11,323 nucleotides of DNA, from NCBI GenBank assembly GCA_003535305.1, contig DOHL01000044.1, forward strand, positions 1 through 11,323, read 5' to 3'. Position numbers and translations under genes: made by a program. The notes beneath the pieces were generated by a model. The model saw nothing but the letters and a program-made list of their open reading frames with translations, made no database searches and had not been told where the DNA came from. The DNA is from Candidatus Acetothermia bacterium. GTDB lineage: Bacteria; Bipolaricaulota; Bipolaricaulia; UBA7950. Positions 7,625 to 11,323 of the stretch are shown here, piece after piece; position 1 is the stretch's first letter; each line of letters starts with the position of its first letter.

Positions 7625-7634
7625 CATATTTATT

Positions 7635-7657
7635 TCCTTTGTCCTTGGAACAAGGAG
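7635..7657 (+). promoter_or_regulatory. Hairpin covering the Shine-Dalgarno sequence upstream of the lpt fusion gene
   Basis: TCCTT-t-GT (7635-7642, one bulged T) can pair with ACAAGGA (7650-7656), closing a 7-nt loop. The 3' arm contains most of AAGGAG (7652-7657), the only strong Shine-Dalgarno sequence upstream of the gene. Pairing would block ribosome entry, so the leader may gate translation. The site lies 6 nt before a GTG mini-ORF and about 30 nt before the permease ATG. Confidence 0.4.
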
Positions 7658-7663
7658 ACGAGT

Positions 7664-7690
7664 GTGTTATCATCGTTTTGGTGGCGATGA
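7664..7690 (+). CDS. Possible 8-codon leader mini-ORF coupled to the lpt fusion gene
   Basis: GTG at 7664 lies 6 nt after AAGGAG and opens an 8-codon frame (MLSSFWWR) whose TGA (7688-7690) overlaps the downstream ATG (7687-7689) as ATGA. The main gene's ATG has no Shine-Dalgarno sequence at normal spacing, so ribosomes could arrive by terminating here and re-initiating. The two adjacent Trp codons are noted without claiming attenuation. The alternative is that the main gene starts at an in-frame TTG (7678) or GTG (7681) and this ORF is fortuitous. Confidence 0.3.
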   Translation: MLSSFWWR

Positions 7691-10600
7691 AAAAACTGGA
7701 TAAATACCTTTTACGAGAGCTGTCTGGTCCATTCTTCCTCGCAGTTATGGGGCTGGCAATCTTCTTGTTGCTCAATTTGATCATCGCTCTATCGGGGTTG
7801 ATGGCTGATCGCGGTGTAGGAGTCCTCGCGATGGCCAGATTGATTCTCCTGCGCCTTCCTGATCTGATGGTCGTCGCCTTTCCGATGGCTCTTCTTTTTG
7901 CTATCTTCCTCGGATTGGGGCGGCTGGTCCATGATCGCGAGGTGATGGGCATAGAAGCGGGCGGAATATCCCGCCGTCGTTTCCTTGCTCCATTATTCCT
8001 TGCCGGGTTAATGGTCGCTACTGGTAATTTCTTCTTCCATAACTGGATTGCACCGCTATCAGAACATGCATATCAGATGGAAATTCGCCGGATCATCTTC
8101 CGTGGACGCCTTCCACATATCCGCTCTCATACTTTCTTTACCGGCCCAGGAGAGACATTTTTCTATGGGCGAAGCTTCGATGAACGCGATGGCACGCTTC
8201 AGGGGATTCTTATCCATGACATGGGCGGCGATCTCGTGCCCCGGAAGGGAGATGCTACGATGATGGTTATCACGGCTGAAAAAGGCCGCTGGGTCGATGA
8301 AGCCTGGATTTTAGCCGATGGGGTCATCTTTGGCTATGACCGACAGGGAAGACTTGTTTATACGGCGAGTTTTACTTCCATCGAAATCGCCACCGGCCAT
8401 ACAGGAGCTGATTTTGTTCTTGGGACGAAATCACCCTCGGAGATGAGATTGGAAGAGCTGTTGATACGGATTGAGATGCTCCGCCGCGCCGGACTCGATA
8501 CCATCAGGCTGCAGGTGGAATTGCATTCTCGCTTTGCCATCCCTCTCACAGCGTTGATCTTCGCCCTGATCGGAGGCCCGCTCTGCCTTATCTTCAGCAA
8601 GCGCAGTCGCGCGATGGGCGTGGTGATAAGCCTCCTCCTCGTGGGGTTCTTTCAGGGAACTCTCCTGTGGGCGGAAACAATGGGAAGGGGCGGGGTGATC
8701 TCTCCAGTTGTTGCCGGATGGGCGCCGAATCTCATCTTCGGACTTATCGGTCTTTATCTCTATTTGCGATTGGATAGTCTCAGCCATCGCAATCGGTGGC
8801 GCGGGATCCATCGTAAGTTGCCGGCAACGCTCATCATCATTACTTTATCCGTTCCCCTCCTTGCCTTAGCCGATGAGTCTCCGATAGAGATCACTGCTGA
8901 TAGACTGACAGTGACAGCGGAAAAAGAAGAGATCCATGCCCAAGGCGCAGTAACGGTAAAGTATGGTAATACTATCTTGCAAGCTGATGAAATAAAACTC
9001 AGCCGCATTGATGAAGCGATATGGCAACTCCACGCCCAGGGAGCGGTCGACCTGCAGATCGGCGATGATTTCCTATTACAGGGTGCTGGGCTATTCGCCA
9101 CCCTCCGCGCCGAAGATGAAGAACTCATCACCACTACAGCAGAAGTAGAGCAACTCCGCGGTCAAATGATCTTTACAAACGCGCAAGGAGAAGAACATAT
9201 GCTCAACTTCACCGGTTATCACGCACAGATCAGATTCGACGGCGATGGAGAAGTGGAAGCAATAGAACTGACCCGCGGCGCCGCTACTACCTGCGATCAA
9301 TGTCTGGTCCCGATCAGAGATCAACCGTACGCAATCGACATGGAAAGACTGACCATCTATGCTGATCGACTTATCGTCGCCTATAACATAACTATTCGCG
9401 CATTCGGCCTACCTGTTTTCTGGTTGCCTGTTTATGTCCGACCTCTGGATGAGGTGCTGGAGAGCCCGCTTTTTCCCGCTACTGGAACGCATCCGTTGCG
9501 CGGCTGGTTTCTTAAGTGGAATATTCCCTTCTTTATCGATCAATTTAACCATGGAACGATCCTCGTTGATTTTTACACGCGGTTTAAAGAGATCGGAGCA
9601 GGAGCGATATTCCATTATCAGTTTTTCGGACAACGCGGAAGAGTCAGATTCTATTACTTTCCCGCCCGCGTTGGCGACGCTCGCACTGAGATCTCGATCG
9701 ACAATATCTGGACGGTCACTCCGGAATTTGAGTTGGCAGCACGGGCCGATTTCACCCAGATAGGAGTCCACCGCCATCTCACCTTTGCCGTATCGACCGC
9801 GATCTCTTTCCACGACTGGCGGGTCGGTCTGCGCAGTGAGCGGAGCGAAAAAGAGAAGGAAGGGGTTGTTCAAATCATCGAGCGCATCCCAGAGATTACC
9901 ATTTCGCGTGCTGCCATCGCTCTCGGCCCAATTACTATTACTCCGCATATGAGTATGGGCCGGTTTCACGAAATGCGTGATGCAGAGGAAATCGGGTCCG
10001 GACTGCGCGCCGACGGCGGTCTTAGTTTCCATTTGCCATCGATCTCACTCTGGTCCTTGCCGGGACAAGATATCTCCTTTACCAGCACGGCGGGAATGCG
10101 GTTATCGTACTACTATGCAGACGAATTGACCTTCTCCCGCGAAGTGACCAGCTTATCAGCCAGTCTAATTTATAGCAGCGATGGAGTAAGAAGCGAAATT
10201 ACCTATAGTTATCGCCGCGTTGTGGGAAGAAGTCCGTTTGAATTCGACCGCGTGGATAAGCAGCACCATATTGCCGCCAATCTGCGTATCGGGATGGAGA
10301 GCCCGCTGCAATTAACGATCACCGGAGGGTACAACATAGAGATCGGGCAAGCTGATCCACTCACTTTTAATATTGACTATCGCTTTGATTCGGGATCAGT
10401 GGCGATGCGCGGAATATACAGCATAGCGCTTAGGCGGCTTGACCGGTTGACCTTTACAGGTGATTGGCGTCGGGATGACGTTCATCTATCGTTTACCGTT
10501 CCATACAAGGTTGCGCAAGGAATCTTCGATACCAGTTCGCTGCGATTTGCCACCGGCGATGAGCGCGGGACGGTATCGATCGCCCTGAAATACGACCTGA

Positions 10601-10842
10601 ACACCATGAACCTTGTTTCAACCACCCTCGGAGCCGAACTCCTTTGGGGAGATCGATGGGGGGCTTCAGTTGGGTTTACTTACCGCGCAGCAGGATCACT
10701 CACAGGAGTAACCGCGAGCCTGTTCCGTGAGTTTTATAACTGCATGCGCATCGGGATTGAATATCGAGCAGGACAATTCTTACTTTACGTATCTATCCTC
10801 GCCTTTCCTGAAGCGATCTTGCGCTATGAACCGCCATTATAG
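7687..10842 (+). CDS. LptF/LptG-type permease fused to an LptA/LptD-type LPS transport protein
   Basis: A 1051-aa fusion of two parts of the LPS export machine. Residues 1-366 form an LptF/LptG (YjgP/YjgQ) permease: three TM helices (about 14-36, 58-80, 99-120), a periplasmic beta domain (about 125-245) and three more helices (about 284-303, 309-328, 341-360), with the family's YLLRE N-terminus. In other bacteria this subunit works with the LptB ATPase to extract LPS from the inner membrane. A basic stretch (367-377) and hydrophobic segment (378-395, ending ALA) follow, like a signal peptide. From 396 comes an LptA/OstA-like beta domain (IEITADRLTVTAEKEEI), then an LptD-like region (ATTCDQC 533-539, FGLPVFWLPVYVRP) and a long beta-strand barrel to 1051, ending in PPL instead of the usual terminal aromatic residue. 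The ATG at 7687 fits the family N-terminus; upstream TTG and GTG codons would add non-homologous residues. The junction has no frameshift and no good internal start. Confidence 0.88.
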   Translation: MKKLDKYLLRELSGPFFLAVMGLAIFLLLNLIIALSGLMADRGVGVLAMARLILLRLPDLMVVAFPMALLFAIFLGLGRLVHDREVMGIEAGGISRRRFLAPLFLAGLMVATGNFFFHNWIAPLSEHAYQMEIRRIIFRGRLPHIRSHTFFTGPGETFFYGRSFDERDGTLQGILIHDMGGDLVPRKGDATMMVITAEKGRWVDEAWILADGVIFGYDRQGRLVYTASFTSIEIATGHTGADFVLGTKSPSEMRLEELLIRIEMLRRAGLDTIRLQVELHSRFAIPLTALIFALIGGPLCLIFSKRSRAMGVVISLLLVGFFQGTLLWAETMGRGGVISPVVAGWAPNLIFGLIGLYLYLRLDSLSHRNRWRGIHRKLPATLIIITLSVPLLALADESPIEITADRLTVTAEKEEIHAQGAVTVKYGNTILQADEIKLSRIDEAIWQLHAQGAVDLQIGDDFLLQGAGLFATLRAEDEELITTTAEVEQLRGQMIFTNAQGEEHMLNFTGYHAQIRFDGDGEVEAIELTRGAATTCDQCLVPIRDQPYAIDMERLTIYADRLIVAYNITIRAFGLPVFWLPVYVRPLDEVLESPLFPATGTHPLRGWFLKWNIPFFIDQFNHGTILVDFYTRFKEIGAGAIFHYQFFGQRGRVRFYYFPARVGDARTEISIDNIWTVTPEFELAARADFTQIGVHRHLTFAVSTAISFHDWRVGLRSERSEKEKEGVVQIIERIPEITISRAAIALGPITITPHMSMGRFHEMRDAEEIGSGLRADGGLSFHLPSISLWSLPGQDISFTSTAGMRLSYYYADELTFSREVTSLSASLIYSSDGVRSEITYSYRRVVGRSPFEFDRVDKQHHIAANLRIGMESPLQLTITGGYNIEIGQADPLTFNIDYRFDSGSVAMRGIYSIALRRLDRLTFTGDWRRDDVHLSFTVPYKVAQGIFDTSSLRFATGDERGTVSIALKYDLNTMNLVSTTLGAELLWGDRWGASVGFTYRAAGSLTGVTASLFREFYNCMRIGIEYRAGQFLLYVSILAFPEAILRYEPPL
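8785..8871 (+). other. Internal signal-peptide-like segment at the permease-LptD junction
   Basis: Encodes residues 367-395 of the fusion. It has a basic n-region (HRNRWRGIHRK), a hydrophobic core (LPATLIIITLSVPLL) and an ALA-D end that fits the signal peptidase I rule of small residues at -3 and -1. After six helices the chain should be cytoplasmic, so this segment would act as a seventh helix sending the LptA/LptD part into the periplasm. Whether it is cleaved cannot be told from sequence. Confidence 0.65.
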
Positions 10843-10848
10843 AAGTTA

Positions 10849-10866
10849 GAGGTGCGAGGATCGAGG
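10849..10866 (+). repeat. 18-nt dispersed repeat, copy 2 (after the lpt fusion gene)
   Basis: Reads GAGGTGCGAGGATCGAGG, with one mismatch to the minus-strand copy at 6027-6044. It begins 7 nt after the stop codon. The CGAGG-type heptamer pattern suggests a family of small repeats found near gene 3' ends in this genome. Confidence 0.6.
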
Positions 10867-10923
10867 TTAGTTATAGGTTAAGAAAGAAAGCTTCAGGCCG
10901 ACAGGTCGATTGGAAGGTTCAAT

Positions 10924-10951
10924 TTGTCCCGTTCCTAATTTAGAGTATAAT
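10924..10951 (+). promoter_or_regulatory. Sigma70-type promoter for the right-edge gene
   Basis: TTGTCC (10924-10929) and a perfect TATAAT (10946-10951) are 16 nt apart. The predicted start is near 10958, giving a 5' leader of about 120 nt before the ATG at 11078, long enough to hold an RNA switch. Confidence 0.75.
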
Positions 10952-10957
10952 CACAAT

Positions 10958-11060
10958 TAATTGGAAACGAGACGATCAATTGTGTAAACCTTGGGGTAAT
11001 TTTAGGGAAATGCCGGCTCTTTGATATGCCGTCAAATCTCTCAGCTAAAACACAACAGAG
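10958..11060 (+). promoter_or_regulatory. ydaO/yuaA-like (cyclic di-AMP) riboswitch candidate
   Basis: Blocks seen in order: AACC-TTGGGGTAAT (10987-11000), TAGGGA (11003-11008) and CAAATCTCTCAGCTAA (11033-11048). They resemble the ydaO/yuaA blocks GGGGUNAAU, UAGGGA and CGAAUCCGUCAGCUAA as I remember them; the last matches at 13 of 16 positions. TTGTGT (10980-10985) and ACACAA (11050-11055) can form a closing stem. AATTGTG (10978-10984) can instead pair with upstream CACAATT (10952-10958), a switch-like alternative, though the predicted transcription start falls near the end of that arm. The element lies directly after a strong promoter and ends just before the ribosome site. Known members sense cyclic di-AMP and often control cell-wall or osmotic genes. 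The assignment rests on remembered consensus and is tentative. Confidence 0.42.
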
Positions 11061-11065
11061 AAAAA

Positions 11066-11073
11066 GGGGGGGG
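11066..11073 (+). promoter_or_regulatory. G8 tract serving as Shine-Dalgarno sequence
   Basis: AAAAA followed by eight G residues ends 4 nt before the ATG at 11078 and is the only Shine-Dalgarno-like sequence. Homopolymer tracts of this length can change by slippage, which would alter ribosome-site spacing. A sequencing length error is also possible but would not affect the reading frame. Confidence 0.55.
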
Positions 11074-11077
11074 ACAA

Positions 11078-11323
11078 ATGAATAAACGGATAGTTATTCC
11101 AATTATTGTGACTCTGGCAATTGGCGCTATTCTGATCGGATCTTTATTACTGCGGGAACACAATAAGTTAACGGGCGCTCAGGTAGAGATAGTTGTTCTA
11201 AGAGAAAGTCTTTTTTCTTTAGAAACAACCCTTACAGAGGAGACTACCGCGCGAAAGCTCGCTCAGGCAGAGATAATTACTCTTACGCAGACTATCTCCG
11301 GTTTGGAAGCGAATGTCGCTGCG
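11078..11323 (+). CDS. Membrane-anchored coiled-coil protein (N-terminal part)
   Basis: The first 82 codons are present and the frame is open at the window end. Residues 4-25 (RIVIPIIVTLAIGAILIGSLLL) form one N-terminal membrane anchor preceded by a short basic start, so the rest is probably periplasmic. From about residue 30 the sequence is polar and helical with Leu/Ile at heptad spacing (LRESLFSLETTLTEETTARKL), typical of a coiled coil, and it contains loosely repeated EI-x2-L-x-Q/E-T blocks. The family is not recognised and the C-terminal domain is missing. The strong promoter and riboswitch-like leader suggest tight control. If the riboswitch call holds, a cell-envelope role would fit, but that is inference. 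Confidence 0.75.
   Translation, partial: MNKRIVIPIIVTLAIGAILIGSLLLREHNKLTGAQVEIVVLRESLFSLETTLTEETTARKLAQAEIITLTQTISGLEANVAA

Larger units (their letters stand above)
7391..7686. other. Divergent intergenic region between miaB and the lpt fusion gene
   Basis: 296 nt with no conventional gene. From left to right it holds the miaB promoter on the minus strand, an AT-rich stretch (7437-7550), a TGATG-gtgt-CATCA inverted repeat (7551-7564) that could be an operator or small hairpin, a GC-rich foldable block (7572-7624), and a Shine-Dalgarno-burying hairpin with a mini-ORF just before the plus-strand gene. No convincing sigma70 promoter for the plus-strand gene was found; the best -10-like sequence (TAAAAAT near 7539) lacks a matching -35. 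Confidence 0.6.
10843..11077. other. Intergenic region with promoter and long leader, after the lpt fusion gene
   Basis: 235 nt separate the fusion stop from the next ATG. The first 80 nt hold the second copy of the 18-nt repeat and a weak, imperfect CTTC...GAAG hairpin (about 10891-10917) without a T-run, so no clear terminator is seen. The rest holds a sigma70-type promoter and a leader of about 120 nt with a riboswitch-like sequence. Confidence 0.6.

Noticed and set aside
7540..7630. Cyclic di-GMP (GEMM) riboswitch upstream of the lpt fusion
   Set aside because: CACAGGCAAG and CCGGGCTACC recall parts of GEMM, but the spacing is too short and the central hairpin and GCAAAGCC block are missing.
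7582..7686. TTG at 7582 as the start of the lpt fusion (35 extra residues)
   Set aside because: The extra residues look non-homologous and the DNA there is a foldable GC-rich leader. The ATG at 7687 gives the typical MKKLDKYLLRE start of LptF/LptG proteins.
8431..8811. 126-aa minus-strand ORF within the permease domain
   Set aside because: It is antisense to conserved transmembrane helices and its His/Glu/Arg-rich composition reflects the complementary codons.
9409..10032. 207-aa minus-strand ORF inside the lpt fusion
   Set aside because: It lies wholly within the clearly coding barrel region on the other strand, has no recognisable domain and no ribosome site; a shadow ORF.
8818..10842. 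Separate lptD-like gene starting at TTG 8818
   Set aside because: No good Shine-Dalgarno sequence precedes it, the frame is continuous with the permease, and no ATG or GTG lies near the junction. A fusion is simpler, though internal initiation cannot be fully excluded.
10891..10917. Terminator after the lpt fusion gene
   Set aside because: CTTC...GAAG with an inner CGA/TCG makes only a weak, imperfect hairpin and the following sequence lacks a T-run.
1..11323. CRISPR array, tRNA, insertion sequence or prophage
   Set aside because: No regularly spaced repeats, cloverleaf-like sequence, transposase or phage-like proteins were seen on either strand.

Overview
The window reads as a compact chromosomal segment from a Gram-negative bacterium, probably an uncultured lineage. 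It has housekeeping genes, tight gene spacing and a two-membrane envelope: the large plus-strand gene encodes lipopolysaccharide (LPS) export machinery. No tRNA, rRNA, transposase, phage gene or CRISPR array is visible. The phylum cannot be fixed from the sequence. The mix of ProS, DinG, CBS/PfkB, MiaB and Lpt genes would fit a candidate phylum such as Omnitrophota or a deltaproteobacterial relative, but this is a guess.

Left part (1-7390, minus strand). Five genes are transcribed leftwards: miaB, an atypical pfkB-family kinase, a two-CBS-domain protein, a dinG-type helicase and proS. A further gene probably begins at the left edge, its ATG overlapping the proS stop. miaB has a good sigma70-type promoter (TTGACC, 17 nt, TATAGT). 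pfkB and CBS overlap by ATGA and dinG follows CBS after 12-27 nt, so these three look co-translated. The PfkB protein departs from its family at several active-site motifs, so 'phosphofructokinase' should be read with caution.

Middle (7391-7686). This divergent intergenic region holds the miaB promoter. It also holds a GC-rich foldable leader, a hairpin that would bury a strong Shine-Dalgarno sequence, and an 8-codon mini-ORF. The mini-ORF stop overlaps the ATG of the next gene.

Right part (7687-10842, plus strand). One long ORF joins a six-TM LptF/LptG-type permease to an LptA/LptD-type periplasmic domain and outer-membrane barrel. A seventh hydrophobic segment between them looks exactly like a signal peptide. 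One polypeptide would therefore span inner membrane, periplasm and outer membrane, or be cut by signal peptidase into two Lpt parts. This is the most striking item in the window.

Right edge (10843-11323). A promoter (TTGTCC, 16 nt, TATAAT) precedes a leader of about 120 nt whose conserved blocks resemble the ydaO/yuaA (cyclic di-AMP) riboswitch. It leads into the start of a membrane-anchored coiled-coil protein cut off by the window end. An 18-nt repeat (17/18 identical) lies at the 3' ends of both miaB and the lpt fusion, in opposite orientations.
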